A stretch of DNA of 64,000 nt from an uncultured Planctomycetia bacterium (GTDB lineage Bacteria; Planctomycetota; UBA1135; GCA-002686595). The notes beneath the pieces are model-generated. The model saw only the letters and a program-made list of their open reading frames with translations, had not been told where the DNA came from and did not search any database. Both the position numbers and the translations under genes were made by a program. The stretch is from positions 62,001 through 126,000 of the forward strand of contig CALKYE010000166.1 of NCBI GenBank assembly GCA_938003765.1, in the 5' to 3' direction. Below are positions 20,347 to 29,991 of the stretch, one piece after another (position 1 is the first letter of the stretch; every line of letters starts with the position of its first letter).

Positions 20347-20970
20347 TCACTCCTGAGCCGGTTTGCTGGCGTTGGGATCGGCTAGCAACGCCGACACACG
20401 CGCGAGCGCGCGGTGCAGGAGCACGCGCACGGCGCCTTCGCTCTTGCCCATCTGCTCGGCGATCTGCGCGCGCGAGAGCCCGACGACGTGCGCGAGCGTG
20501 ATCACCTCGCGGTACTCCTCGGGCAGGTCCTCGAAGGCCTTCTCGACGCGTTCGATCTCCTCGCGCACCATCGCCTGCCGGCTGGGCGACGAGAACGAGC
20601 GGTAGCAGTCGAACAGTTGGCGCTCGGCCTTGGAGTTGTCCCCGCTCGAGATGGGGATCTCGCGCTGCGCATCGCGCTTCTGCGCGAGGTAGAAGTCCTT
20701 GCGATTGACGATCTTCCGCAGCGCGGTGGTGTAGAGCCACTGCTTGAAGGCCAGCTCGCTGGGGAACTGGAAGCGCTCGGCGTGCTGGATCACCTCGCGG
20801 CACACCGACTGCACGATGTCCGAGCTCGATTCGCGCGCGCGCACGACCGCGCCGGCCCGCAGCCGCACGAAGGCGCGCAGTTCGGGCAGGTAGAGCTCCA
20901 GCAGGCGGTCCAGCGCGGCGCGGTCGCCGGCGGCAGCCCGTTCGGCGAGTTGGCCGACGTCGTCGTTCAT
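20347..20970 (-). CDS. ECF-like sigma factor 2
   Basis: A 207-residue sigma-70-family protein. Region 2 includes SSSDIVQSVCREVI and FKQWLYTTALRKIVNRKDFY; region 4 has LPEEYREVITLAHVVGLSRA followed by IAEQMGKSEGAVRVLLHRAL. It resembles the planctomycete ECF group whose genes sit next to Ser/Thr kinases, and it diverges from the kinase gene at 21065 with only about 94 bases between starts, implying a shared control region. It is followed by the beta-CASP nuclease gene after eight bases. Confidence 0.9.
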   Translation of the reverse strand: MNDDVGQLAERAAAGDRAALDRLLELYLPELRAFVRLRAGAVVRARESSSDIVQSVCREVIQHAERFQFPSELAFKQWLYTTALRKIVNRKDFYLAQKRDAQREIPISSGDNSKAERQLFDCYRSFSSPSRQAMVREEIERVEKAFEDLPEEYREVITLAHVVGLSRAQIAEQMGKSEGAVRVLLHRALARVSALLADPNASKPAQE

Positions 20971-21064
20971 GGAGGCGGGGCGCGGACGCGCACCAGGTGG
21001 AGTGCTCGCGCCGTCGGAGCGAAGCATACTCCCGTTCGAGCGTCGTAGACTCGGTGGGAACGGC

Positions 21065-23977
21065 ATGGATTCACAGCGCACGAGCGTCGGCGGGGGCGGG
21101 GCTGCCGACGAGGATCTGGTGTTCCTGTACCTCGAGGAGCGCGAGCAGGGTGTGTGCCGCAGCCTCGAAGAATTTTCACAGCGCCACCCGCGCGCCCGCG
21201 ACGCCTCGGTGCGCGAACGCATCCGCGCGCTGGAGTCCGCGGGACTGCTGGTGAGCGCCGATGCGTCCGAACCGTTCCCCGAGGAGCTCGGCGACTTCCG
21301 GTTGCTCGAGCGCCTGGGCGGCGGCGGCATGGGCGTCGTGTTCCGCGCGCAACAGCGCTCGCTGTCGCGTGAAGTCGCGCTGAAGCTGATCCGACCCGAG
21401 CAGCTCTACTTCGAAGGCGCGCGCGAGCGTTTCCGCCGCGAAGTGGAGGCCGTCGCGCGCCTCTCGCACCCCGGCATCGCCGCCGTGTTCGCCTGCGGCG
21501 AGGAGCGCGGCGTGCCGTACTACGCGATGGAGCTCGTCGACGGCGTGTCGCTCGACGAGGTGCTGCGCCGCCTGCGCGGCCGCGCGCCGCAGAGCCTCGA
21601 GGGCCGCGATCTGGCGTGCGCGTTCTCCGCTCCCGTCAGCGGCGAGCTGTTCGAGCGTCCGTGGGTCGAGGCCTGCATCGAGCTGGTGCGCCAGGTGTGC
21701 GCCGCGCTCGAGCACGCGCACTCGCGCGGCGTCGTCCACCGCGACATCAAGCCCTCCAACGTGATGCTCACGCGCGAGGGACGCGCGCTCGTCGTCGACT
21801 TCGGACTCGCCTCGCAGCGCGGCGCGGAGCGCCTGACCGGCGCGGGCGCATTGATGGGTTCGACCGCTTACATGTCGCCCGAGCTCGCCAGCGGTCGCGC
21901 CTCCGACGCCGACGCGCGCACGGACGTGTACTCGCTCGGAGTGAGCCTGTACGAGCTGCTGACGCTGCGACTGCCGTACTCCGGCGCCGGCGTGACGGAG
22001 ATCGTGCAGCAGATCCTCGCGGGCTCGGCGCAGTCGCCGCGCCGACTCAACCCGCGCGTGTCGCTCGACGTCGAGACGGTGTGCTCCGCGGCGATGTCGG
22101 TCGAGCTCGAGCGCCGCTACGCCAGCGCGCGCGCTCTCGGAGACGACCTGACGAACCTCCTTGAGGGTCGGCCGATCGCGATGCGGCCGCTGGGGAGCAT
22201 CGAGCGCGTCGCACGCTGGGCCAGGCGCCATCCGGCGCGCGCGCTGTCCGCTGCGCTGGGCTTCGTGCTCGTGATCGGAGGGCCTGCGACCTACGGCTTG
22301 CTGCAGGCGCGCGCCGCACAAGAGCAGCGCAAGCTCAACAGCGAGCTCTCGGCCGCGAACGCGGAGATCGAGCGACGCGGCGGCGAGCTCGCGCGCGCGA
22401 ACACCGAGCTCGAGGGCGCGCTGGAGCGTGCGACGCTCGAGCGCCAGCGCGCGCAGACCAACTTCGATCGCGCGCGCGTGGCGGTGGAGCAGATGCTGGC
22501 CGAGACCGGCGCCGACGCGCTCGCCGACGTGCCGCAGATGCAGCCGGTGCGACGCAAGCTGCTCGAGAAGGCGCTCGAGTTCTACTCGCAGATGCAGTCC
22601 GAAGCGGCGGGCAGCGCCGAACTCGAGCGCGAGCGCGCCTACACCGAGCGTTCGATCGGGGACCTGCTGGCGGAGTTGGGCCGCTTCGACGAAGCCCGTG
22701 CGCGCCACGAGCGCGCGGTCGAGCTCCTGCGCGAGGCGCGGAGGCACGACGACTCGTTCAAGACGCGCCACACGCTGGCCAGCGCGCTCGGACAGCTCGC
22801 GGTGCAGTCCAACGGCGCGGGCGACGCGGAGCGCGCCGAGGCGCTGTGGCGCGAGTCGATCGAGATCCTCGGCGGCGAGGACTTCAGCGATCCCCAGCGC
22901 CTGCGCGCCGGGATCGACCTCGTGCTGCTGCGGTACTCGCTCGCCTACGCCGTGTACGCGCGCGGCGAGACCGAGCAGAGCCTGGAGCTGTACGAGCAGG
23001 CGGTCGCGCTCGGTCGCCAGCTCCGCGCGCTGACGCCGGACGACGCGGAGCTCGACAACTCGCTCTCGAGTTCGCTCTCGGCGGCGGCCCAGGTGCTCGT
23101 GCACCTCTCGCGCATGGACGAGGCCGACCGCAACTACGCCGAGGCCTTCGAGCTGCTCGAGGGCGTGCTGGAGAAGACGCCGCACTCGCTGCGCGCGCGC
23201 GAGCACATGGTCGAGCTCGCCAACAACTACGGGCTGCGCCTGATGACGCACACGGACTCGCAGCGCGCGACGCGCGTGCTCACCGAGGGCTTCGCCGCGG
23301 CGCGTTCGCTGTCCGACGACTTCCCCGAGGATCCCGAGCAGCGCAAGCGACTGGCGGTGATCGGGCTCAACCTCGCGGCGCACTCCGCCAACGGCGGCGA
23401 CTTCGCTGGCGCGGACGCCGTGGCGCGCGAGTCGGTGGCGGCGCTCGAGGAGCTGTTCACGCGGCACCCCGAGCGCGTCGAGTACGGCTACTTCTTCGGC
23501 GCGGCGCTCTCGATCCACAGCGGCATCGCGACGGAACTCGGACGCCTGGAGGAGGCCGAGGCGCAGTCGACGCGCGCGGTGGAGCTGCTGCGCGACGCGC
23601 TCGATGCGACCGGGGGCCACGCGGGCGTCAAGGCGGGGCTCGCCAGCGCGCTGTTCATGCGCGCCAGCGTGCGACGCGCGGCGGGCGAGCTCGAGCGGGC
23701 GCTCGAGTTCGTGGTGGAGGGCCGCCAGTACACGACCGGTCGGCCCGACGTGCTCTACGAGTGCGTCGAGGTGCTCGGCAAGATCAGCGTCGCGGCGCGC
23801 GCCCGCGGCGAGGCGCAAGTCGAGGCGCGTGCGACGGAGCTCGGGATCGAGCTGGTCGAGGCCGCGATCACCAGCGGATTCGAAGACGCCTCGCGCCTGC
23901 GCGGCGCGCCGGAGTTGGCGGTGCTGCGCGAGGATCCGCGCTTCGACCTGCTGGTTCGCCGGCTCGAGAACCAATGA
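21065..23977 (+). CDS. Ser/Thr protein kinase with transmembrane segment and TPR-like region
   Basis: A 970-residue membrane kinase of the PknB/Hanks type. Residues 15-64 are a small helical domain also found alone in the next gene. Kinase domain about 77-365: LGGGGMGVVFRAQ, K107 in VALKLI, VHRDIKPSNVML (D227), VVDFGLAS, YMSPELAS. A proline/basic juxtamembrane part and a transmembrane helix (393-413) lead into a coiled coil (417-500) and then TPR-like repeats to the end, which would be extracytoplasmic. The catalytic residues are intact. I chose ATG 21065; an ATG at 20969 would add Arg-rich sequence overlapping the divergent sigma gene. Confidence 0.92.
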   Translation: MDSQRTSVGGGGAADEDLVFLYLEEREQGVCRSLEEFSQRHPRARDASVRERIRALESAGLLVSADASEPFPEELGDFRLLERLGGGGMGVVFRAQQRSLSREVALKLIRPEQLYFEGARERFRREVEAVARLSHPGIAAVFACGEERGVPYYAMELVDGVSLDEVLRRLRGRAPQSLEGRDLACAFSAPVSGELFERPWVEACIELVRQVCAALEHAHSRGVVHRDIKPSNVMLTREGRALVVDFGLASQRGAERLTGAGALMGSTAYMSPELASGRASDADARTDVYSLGVSLYELLTLRLPYSGAGVTEIVQQILAGSAQSPRRLNPRVSLDVETVCSAAMSVELERRYASARALGDDLTNLLEGRPIAMRPLGSIERVARWARRHPARALSAALGFVLVIGGPATYGLLQARAAQEQRKLNSELSAANAEIERRGGELARANTELEGALERATLERQRAQTNFDRARVAVEQMLAETGADALADVPQMQPVRRKLLEKALEFYSQMQSEAAGSAELERERAYTERSIGDLLAELGRFDEARARHERAVELLREARRHDDSFKTRHTLASALGQLAVQSNGAGDAERAEALWRESIEILGGEDFSDPQRLRAGIDLVLLRYSLAYAVYARGETEQSLELYEQAVALGRQLRALTPDDAELDNSLSSSLSAAAQVLVHLSRMDEADRNYAEAFELLEGVLEKTPHSLRAREHMVELANNYGLRLMTHTDSQRATRVLTEGFAAARSLSDDFPEDPEQRKRLAVIGLNLAAHSANGGDFAGADAVARESVAALEELFTRHPERVEYGYFFGAALSIHSGIATELGRLEEAEAQSTRAVELLRDALDATGGHAGVKAGLASALFMRASVRRAAGELERALEFVVEGRQYTTGRPDVLYECVEVLGKISVAARARGEAQVEARATELGIELVEAAITSGFEDASRLRGAPELAVLREDPRFDLLVRRLENQ

Positions 23978-24007
23978 ACGTTTCGTAACGACGGCCCGCG
24001 CGCGCGG

Positions 24008-24385
24008 ATGAGGCCCGCAATGGCGCAGTCTGAAGCGGGAGCACGGGACGATCGGGATCCGGCGCGCGCCGAGGCGCGCGAGGCGTTGCTCGAGCAACTC
24101 ATCTTCGAGTGCCTCGAGCGCATCGAGAGCGAAGGCCCGCAGGTGCTCGAGGAGCTGTGCCGCGCGCAGCCCGCGCTCGCGGCCGAGTTGCTCGAGCGCA
24201 TCCACGCGCTGGTGCAACGCGGACTGGTGGACGTCGGCGCAGGCGCAGAACTCGGCGCCGATGCCGCGCCCTCGGCGGCCCCGCCGCTCGCCTCGCCGCC
24301 GATCCCGCCGACGTTCTCGCCGCTGTTCCGGCCGCCGAGCGCGGAGAAGCCGTCTCCCGACGCGCCTCCGACTCAGGTTTCGTGA
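24008..24385 (+). CDS. Small protein sharing the kinase N-terminal domain
   Basis: A 125-residue protein 30 bases downstream of the kinase. Residues 27-76 (LEQLIFECLERIESEG, then LEELCRAQPALAAELLERIHAL, split here, then RGLVDV) align without gaps of note to residues 15-64 of the kinase: the same hydrophobic spacing, a shared RxxP turn and an IxAL helix followed by GLL/GLV. The rest is a Pro/Ala/Ser-rich tail. It may compete with or bridge the kinase's N-terminal contacts; that is inference. GAGG six bases upstream of a second ATG at 24020 suggests translation could begin there. Confidence 0.65.
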   Translation: MRPAMAQSEAGARDDRDPARAEAREALLEQLIFECLERIESEGPQVLEELCRAQPALAAELLERIHALVQRGLVDVGAGAELGADAAPSAAPPLASPPIPPTFSPLFRPPSAEKPSPDAPPTQVS

Positions 24386-24496
24386 AGCGCGTCACGCGCC
24401 AGCCGTAACGGCGCGGCGGCGGCGCGGATCGCAGAGGTGTCGTCTCTTCGGCTCGCGTCAGCGGGCCCCTCCGCGTCCCCAGCTTCACCAAGCGCC

Positions 24497-27400
24497 ATGC
24501 TCTTCGCCGCAACTCTCGCCCTCGTCTGTCCGCTGCAAAGCAACGTGCCGGCTTCGCTTCTCGCGCCCCAGCAAGCCGAGACGCTCCCGGTCGCGCCGCT
24601 CAACGACCCGACGCAGTTCAACTCGGTCGAGCTCGGCTTCGACGACGCGGTTCCGCTTCCCGTGGCGGCCGTGATCGAACCCGGCGACGACGGCGACACG
24701 CTGATCGCGCCCGCCAGCGGCGACCCGTTCTTCCTGGGCTTCACCGCGGGCAAGCACTTCCCGCCGGCCGACGAGCGCATCGATCCGTTGCTCTCGGGTT
24801 CGCTGCAGTCGCACTACCTCGACGGCCGCCCGGCGCAGGAGACCTACGCCTTCGTGATGTTCCAAAAGCGCATCACCGAGGAGCGCTTGGAGCTCTTGCG
24901 CGAGCACGGCGCGCGCGTGCTCGAGTTCCACCCGCACTACTGCGTGAAGGTCGCGCTCGCGCCGGCCGCGGTCGACGCGCTCGCGGGCCTGGACTTCGTG
25001 CGCTGGGTGGGTGTCCCGCAGCCTTGGCAGAAGGTCCACGCCGCGATGGGGGACGCGCTCGCGAAGCTGCGCGACGGCGAGCTGCTCGAGGGCTACATCA
25101 ACGTGTACGACTCGGACCTGTGCGAGGCGTCGACCTGGCGGCGCGTCGGCACGGTCGAACTCGGCGGACCGGACGGCGTGACGCAGGTCGAAGACCCGAA
25201 CGTCGGGGCCAAGGCCTGGATGTCCAACGGCTGGCAACAGCGCGCGCTCCAGGAGTTGGGCGTCGAGGTGTTCGAGTACGTCGACTCGATCCGCGCCTTC
25301 CGCGCGCGCCTCGCGCCGTCGCAGCTCGAAGCGCTGACCGCGCTCGACTTCGTGCAGTTCGTCGAGCCGCACGGCGTTCCGCAGCTCGCGCACGACGAGT
25401 CGATGCCGATGGTCCTGGCCGATCGCACGCGCACCGTGTGGGACGGCGCGAACACGGCGGTCGTGGGCGAGGGCGATTCCGGCATCGAGTACTCGCACTC
25501 AGGCCTCACGGGCTTCTTCTGGACGGCGTCGAACCTCACGGGCAGCGGCGAGGCGACCACCGATGACCTGTGCGGCCACGGCACGCACGTCGCGGGCACG
25601 ATCATGGGCTCGGGCGCCGTCGAGGACAGCTACGAGGGCGCTGCGCGGAACATCGCCAACCTTGCGACCACGCGCTTCTTCAACACCAAGATGTTCTTCG
25701 GCGCGGGCTGCTCCTACGGCGGCGCCTCGATGGCTTCGGTGTTCGGCAGCTTCGATTCCGCGATCACCGACGGTTCGGGCAACGTGACGCCGCGTCCGCA
25801 CGTCACCAATCAGTCGTGGGGCACCCCGGCGCCTTCGGGCGGCGCGTTCGGCACCGAAGCCGACTGCCGCACGATCGACGCGAGCGTCTACACGTACACC
25901 CAGCTCCACGTGTTCGCCGCCGGCAACGACGGCTCCGGCGCGAGCAGCGTGCGCATCGAGCCCTCCTCGAAGAACGTGTTCACCGTGGGCGGCGTGCGCG
26001 ACTACGCCGTCGGCGCGGAGGACCCGGGCGAGATGTACCCCAGCTCGAGCCGCGGCCCGACGGGCGACGGCCGCTGGAAGCCCAACATCTCCGCGCCGGC
26101 GACTTCCATCCTCTCGTGCGACGCCGACAACCTCACGGGCTACACGCTCAAGACCGGCACCAGCATGGCGGCGCCGCACGTCGCTGGCGTGGCCGCGCAG
26201 CTCATGGAGCACCACCCGTTCCTGCGGCACAACGCGGTCACGACCGGCGCGCTGTTGATGGCGACCGCGATGACCAAGGACAACGTGCTGCTCAGCACGC
26301 CCACGGCGACGCACCTCGACAACTGGGGCGCGGGCCGGCTCGATGCGTACAAGGCTCACTACGGCCTGGGCGAGCTGTACTTCTGGGGTTGGACGCAGGG
26401 CACGAGCACGGGCAACTACGTGGACGTGCCGGTGAGCGCCGGGGCCACGCGCATCGCGGTGTGCCTGTACTACCACGAGGTGGCGGCGAGCTCGGGCGCG
26501 TCGCAGGCGCTGGTCAACGACCTCGATCTGTGGATCGACAGCCCCACGAACGGCAACACCACGACGACGAACACCGGCGAGTACTCCGCCCAGCAGAGCA
26601 CGCGCGACAACACCGAGATCCGCCTGATCGACAATCCGATCTCAGGCAACTGGCGCATCAAGATCCACCCCGACAGCGCCACCAGCAACACGCGCATCGG
26701 TCTGGCGGTGGTCGTCCACTACGCCGACACGACTCCTGACGGCTCGCTCGACGTCAGCGCTTCGAGCCTCGCCATCAAGCCCAACGAGAACGTGAGCATC
26801 ACCGCCACGGCGTACAACCCCGAGTACGTGGCTTCCGCGGTGTTCTTCGACTCGACCTCGAGCGGCGACTCGCTCCAGAACGCGACCGGCGTGCTCGAGG
26901 ACGGCGCGACGGCGAACTACATGAGCAACCAGCACTCCGGTCGCGACGTGCTCGTGGGCAGCATCGCTCCCAACGACTCGCGCAGCGTGACCTGGACCAC
27001 GCGCTGGGCCACCGAGGGCTTCAAGTCGTTCTCGGTGAACGCGCGCTCGGAGAACTGGGTGAACAAGACCGACTCCGTAGCGATCGCCGTCGACGGCACT
27101 CCGCCGGCGCTGCCGACGGGCCTGACCTCCGCGACGCACCCCGCCGGCGTGTGGGTCAACTCTCCGAACCTGTCGCTGAACTGGACGCCCGGCGGCGACA
27201 ACATCTCCGGCGTGAACGGCTACAGCCACGTTCTGCAGGGCATCGCAGCCTTGCCGAACACCACGCAGGACATCGGCGCGGTGAACAGCTACGTCACCAC
27301 GCTCGGCGGCTCGTTCGGCACGTACTACTACAGCCTCCGCCCGGTCGACCGCAGCGGCAACTGGAGCCCGAGCTTCGTCAGCTACGGCCCGATCCTGTAC

Positions 27401-28138
27401 GACGGCGTCCAGCCCAACTACATCACGGGCTTGAGCTCGACGACCAACGCGTTGGGCTCGTACTCGTGCAATCCGAGCGTGACCGTCGTGTGGGATGCGA
27501 TGACCGACGGCGGCGGCTCGGGCGTCGCCGGCGCCTCGTACGTGTGGGACCACAACCCTTCGACGACGCCCGACGCGACGCTCGAGAGCGGACCGGCGGC
27601 GGTGAGCTTCACCACGAACCTCGCACCCTCGGCGCAGCCCTGGTACTTCCACATCCGGCCCTACGACAACGCCGGCAACGGACAGAACCAGTTCCACTTC
27701 GGCCCGATCTACATCACGCCCTCGACGGCGACGACGTACTGCACCGGCAAGACCAACAGTCTCGGCTGCGTGCCTGCGATCAACGCGGTGGGCTCGCCCT
27801 CCAAGAGCGCCGGCAACCTCACGATCGGCTGCACCAACGTGCTGAACCAGAAGAACGGCCTGATGTTCTTCGGGTTCGCGCCGCTCAACTCGCCCTTCCA
27901 GGGCGGCACGCTGTGCGTCGCCTCGCCGACGATCCGCACCGCGTCGCAGAACTCCGGCGGCAGCGCCACGGGCAGCAACTGCTCCGGCAGCTACTCGTTC
28001 ACCTTCTCGACCGCGCAGATGAACCTGTTCGGCATCGACCCGGGTGAGACCGTGTACTGCCAGTACTGGATGCGCGATCCGCAGAGCGCCTCGACGACGG
28101 GCCTGTCGAACGCGGCGCAGTTCACCGTCTGCAACTGA
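24497..28138 (+). CDS. Secreted S8 protease, paralogue 2
   Basis: A 1213-residue exoenzyme. Hydrophobic N terminus (1-13) is a short signal peptide. Conserved block SGDPFFLGFTAGKHFPPADE at 74-93, then the two propeptide-like units (about 118-180 and 245-290). Intact triad: D327 (EGDSG), H361 (GHGTHVAG), S556 (GTSMAAPHVAG), oxyanion Asn in FAAGNDG. After the catalytic domain come several beta-sandwich modules with DGTPPALPTGL-type linkers, then the C-terminal module (YCTGKTNSLGCVPAIN, NGLMFFGFAP, PFQGGTLCVASPTIRT). ATG 24497 fits the signal; an in-frame GTG at 24437 is an alternative. It follows the kinase/satellite genes and ends in a strong hairpin. Confidence 0.92.
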   Translation: MLFAATLALVCPLQSNVPASLLAPQQAETLPVAPLNDPTQFNSVELGFDDAVPLPVAAVIEPGDDGDTLIAPASGDPFFLGFTAGKHFPPADERIDPLLSGSLQSHYLDGRPAQETYAFVMFQKRITEERLELLREHGARVLEFHPHYCVKVALAPAAVDALAGLDFVRWVGVPQPWQKVHAAMGDALAKLRDGELLEGYINVYDSDLCEASTWRRVGTVELGGPDGVTQVEDPNVGAKAWMSNGWQQRALQELGVEVFEYVDSIRAFRARLAPSQLEALTALDFVQFVEPHGVPQLAHDESMPMVLADRTRTVWDGANTAVVGEGDSGIEYSHSGLTGFFWTASNLTGSGEATTDDLCGHGTHVAGTIMGSGAVEDSYEGAARNIANLATTRFFNTKMFFGAGCSYGGASMASVFGSFDSAITDGSGNVTPRPHVTNQSWGTPAPSGGAFGTEADCRTIDASVYTYTQLHVFAAGNDGSGASSVRIEPSSKNVFTVGGVRDYAVGAEDPGEMYPSSSRGPTGDGRWKPNISAPATSILSCDADNLTGYTLKTGTSMAAPHVAGVAAQLMEHHPFLRHNAVTTGALLMATAMTKDNVLLSTPTATHLDNWGAGRLDAYKAHYGLGELYFWGWTQGTSTGNYVDVPVSAGATRIAVCLYYHEVAASSGASQALVNDLDLWIDSPTNGNTTTTNTGEYSAQQSTRDNTEIRLIDNPISGNWRIKIHPDSATSNTRIGLAVVVHYADTTPDGSLDVSASSLAIKPNENVSITATAYNPEYVASAVFFDSTSSGDSLQNATGVLEDGATANYMSNQHSGRDVLVGSIAPNDSRSVTWTTRWATEGFKSFSVNARSENWVNKTDSVAIAVDGTPPALPTGLTSATHPAGVWVNSPNLSLNWTPGGDNISGVNGYSHVLQGIAALPNTTQDIGAVNSYVTTLGGSFGTYYYSLRPVDRSGNWSPSFVSYGPILYDGVQPNYITGLSSTTNALGSYSCNPSVTVVWDAMTDGGGSGVAGASYVWDHNPSTTPDATLESGPAAVSFTTNLAPSAQPWYFHIRPYDNAGNGQNQFHFGPIYITPSTATTYCTGKTNSLGCVPAINAVGSPSKSAGNLTIGCTNVLNQKNGLMFFGFAPLNSPFQGGTLCVASPTIRTASQNSGGSATGSNCSGSYSFTFSTAQMNLFGIDPGETVYCQYWMRDPQSASTTGLSNAAQFTVCN

Positions 28139-28158
28139 CACCGCTGCGGTCTTCGAAC

Positions 28159-28198
28159 GCCGGGGCGCGCAGGTCCACCGCGGACTGCGCGCCCCGGC
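28159..28198. terminator. Long GC hairpin between convergent genes
   Basis: A 14-bp perfect stem beginning GCCGGGGCGCGCAG, one bulged G, three further pairs, loop ACCGC. It lies 20 bases after the S8 protease 2 stop and 24 bases from the convergent GDYXXLXY-family stop, so it can act in both directions. No T tract. Confidence 0.7.
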
Positions 28199-28222
28199 GC
28201 TGCTTTGCGGCGCGCGCCGGAG

Positions 28223-28783
28223 TCAGCGCTCCTGCGTCGCTTGCTGCTGGCGCGCGTTCCACTCGGCGTACGGCTCACCTTCGACGAGCAGATCGGTCAG
28301 GATTCCAGCGCCATCGGCGTCGATGTGGAGCACCGCGATGATCTGCGGTCGCGGCCCGCTCGCGGGCGCGCTCGGGTCCTCGGCGTCGTGGGGGATGTAG
28401 AAGCGGTCGATGTCGTAGTCGATCGACCAGCGCGAGTCGTACTGCTCGCGAACGACCCCGCGCAGGCTGAGCACGTCGGGCTGCGGCGCGCACAGCACGG
28501 CGGTCGGACGCCACCACGGCTCGCCTGGCTCGAGCGCGACCCACACGCTGTCGCCCGGTTGCGCGTGCGCGCACTCGTTGCGCAACGTGTCGACCTCGAG
28601 CACCGCGATCGCCAGCGGCGCGGCGATGTAGCGTCCCGAGAGCGCGTCCATCGGATCGTACGGCCGCACTTCGAGGCGCACCTCGACGGCGTGCGCGAGC
28701 AGCAACTCGGAGCGGACGGCGATGCCGGCCACGGCCAGGAAGGACGGCGCGACGGCGGCCCAGAACTTCAGCGTCGGGTTCAC
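28223..28783 (-). CDS. GDYXXLXY-domain protein
   Basis: A 186-residue protein with one N-terminal hydrophobic segment (about 8-30) and a globular domain. The diagnostic motif is present in degenerate form as LSGRYIAAPLAIAVLE where GDYxxLxY is expected. Genes of this family are usually paired with DUF2157 membrane proteins, as here: its GTG overlaps the DUF2157 stop (GTGA). Biochemical function is unknown. It ends at a hairpin shared with S8 protease 2. Confidence 0.75.
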   Translation of the reverse strand: MNPTLKFWAAVAPSFLAVAGIAVRSELLLAHAVEVRLEVRPYDPMDALSGRYIAAPLAIAVLEVDTLRNECAHAQPGDSVWVALEPGEPWWRPTAVLCAPQPDVLSLRGVVREQYDSRWSIDYDIDRFYIPHDAEDPSAPASGPRPQIIAVLHIDADGAGILTDLLVEGEPYAEWNARQQQATQER

Positions 28784-29991
28784 GGCTTGGACGCCTCCAG
28801 GCGTGCGCGCGCGGCTCGGCGGCGGTTCTCGAACACCCAGGCGACGCCGAGCAGCAGCGCTCCGGTGGAGAGGAACGCGTAGGCGCCCTCGAGCTTGTCC
28901 CACAGGTACTCGAAGTAGCGCGCCACGACTCCCGCGAGGAACAACAGGATGCCGGCGCTGGCCAGCGATGCGCGGCCCAGGTGCGTCGCGAGTGCGATGG
29001 CGGTCAGCGCGCCGCCGAACAGCGCGACGTTGGCGAAGATCGGGATCCAGCGCGGCGCGAAGAGCGCGAGCAGCGCATGCAGCGCGATCGCGGCCAGGAC
29101 GCCCCAGCCGATGCGCACGTGGAGCGCTCGACTGCGCACGGTGGCGACAGCGAGTGCGATGGCGGCGCACGCGCACGCGGCCCAGACGGGCGCGAGGAGT
29201 TCGAAATGCTCCGCGAGTGCGGGCCGCTCGAGCTCCGGACGGCTCCACCAGTGGGGCGGCGCATCGCTCCAGGGTTCGTGGAACGCGAGCACGAACGGCG
29301 CCGCGGCGGCGAGCGCGAGGATCGGTCGGCGCAGCACGGGCGCGAACTCCTCGAAGCTCGTGTCTTCGCACAGCGCGACGAGCGCGCACAGCACGGCCGC
29401 GAACGCCGCGCCGACCAGCGGGAAGTTCAACAGCCAGTCGCGCTCGTGATTGCTCTGCTGATCGTCGAGCCAGACGCCGGTGTGCCAGGCCGTCCAGACC
29501 AGCGCGAGCGCGAGCACCGCGACGAGAACCGCGCGCGAGCGCGTGACGAGCGCGATGGGGATGCTCAGCGTCCACCACAGCAGCACCGCGTTCGGGTAGT
29601 GCGACGAGAGGTTGTAGATCTGCGCGACCAGACCCAGCGCGCCGCCGAAGGCCAGCACGCCGGCGAGCGTGAAGGCGCGACCGAGGCGCGGATAGTCGCC
29701 GCCCTGCGCCAGCCGCCAGCCCGCGAAGTGCAGGCCGAACCAGACGCCGAACACGATCCCCAACTTGCCCGGCTTGCCGAGCAGCTCCCAGTTGTAGCCG
29801 ATCAGGTACAGCAGCCCGGCGGCCATGAGCAGGGCGCCGAAGGCCGCGACGACGGCGGTGAAGTCGATGCGCCGCGCGTTCCAGACCTCGCGCAGCCGCG
29901 CGTTGACCAGCTCGCGCTGCTCGGCGCTGAGCCGACCTTCTCGCTCGAGCTCGACGAGCGCCCCTTCGAGGGCTTGCAGTCGTTTCGACAT
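28780..29991 (-). CDS. DUF2157 polytopic membrane protein
   Basis: A 403-residue protein. Residues 1-45 are a soluble helical head (LEREGRLSAEQRELVNARL) matching the start of DUF2157 proteins; the rest has about ten to twelve hydrophobic segments, beginning with VVAAFGALLMAAGLLYLIGY (47-66). Family members are inner-membrane proteins of unknown function found with a GDYXXLXY partner, encoded here directly downstream with a 4-base overlap. It diverges from S8 protease 3 across a 560-base region. Confidence 0.85.
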   Translation of the reverse strand: MSKRLQALEGALVELEREGRLSAEQRELVNARLREVWNARRIDFTAVVAAFGALLMAAGLLYLIGYNWELLGKPGKLGIVFGVWFGLHFAGWRLAQGGDYPRLGRAFTLAGVLAFGGALGLVAQIYNLSSHYPNAVLLWWTLSIPIALVTRSRAVLVAVLALALVWTAWHTGVWLDDQQSNHERDWLLNFPLVGAAFAAVLCALVALCEDTSFEEFAPVLRRPILALAAAAPFVLAFHEPWSDAPPHWWSRPELERPALAEHFELLAPVWAACACAAIALAVATVRSRALHVRIGWGVLAAIALHALLALFAPRWIPIFANVALFGGALTAIALATHLGRASLASAGILLFLAGVVARYFEYLWDKLEGAYAFLSTGALLLGVAWVFENRRRAARARLEASKP

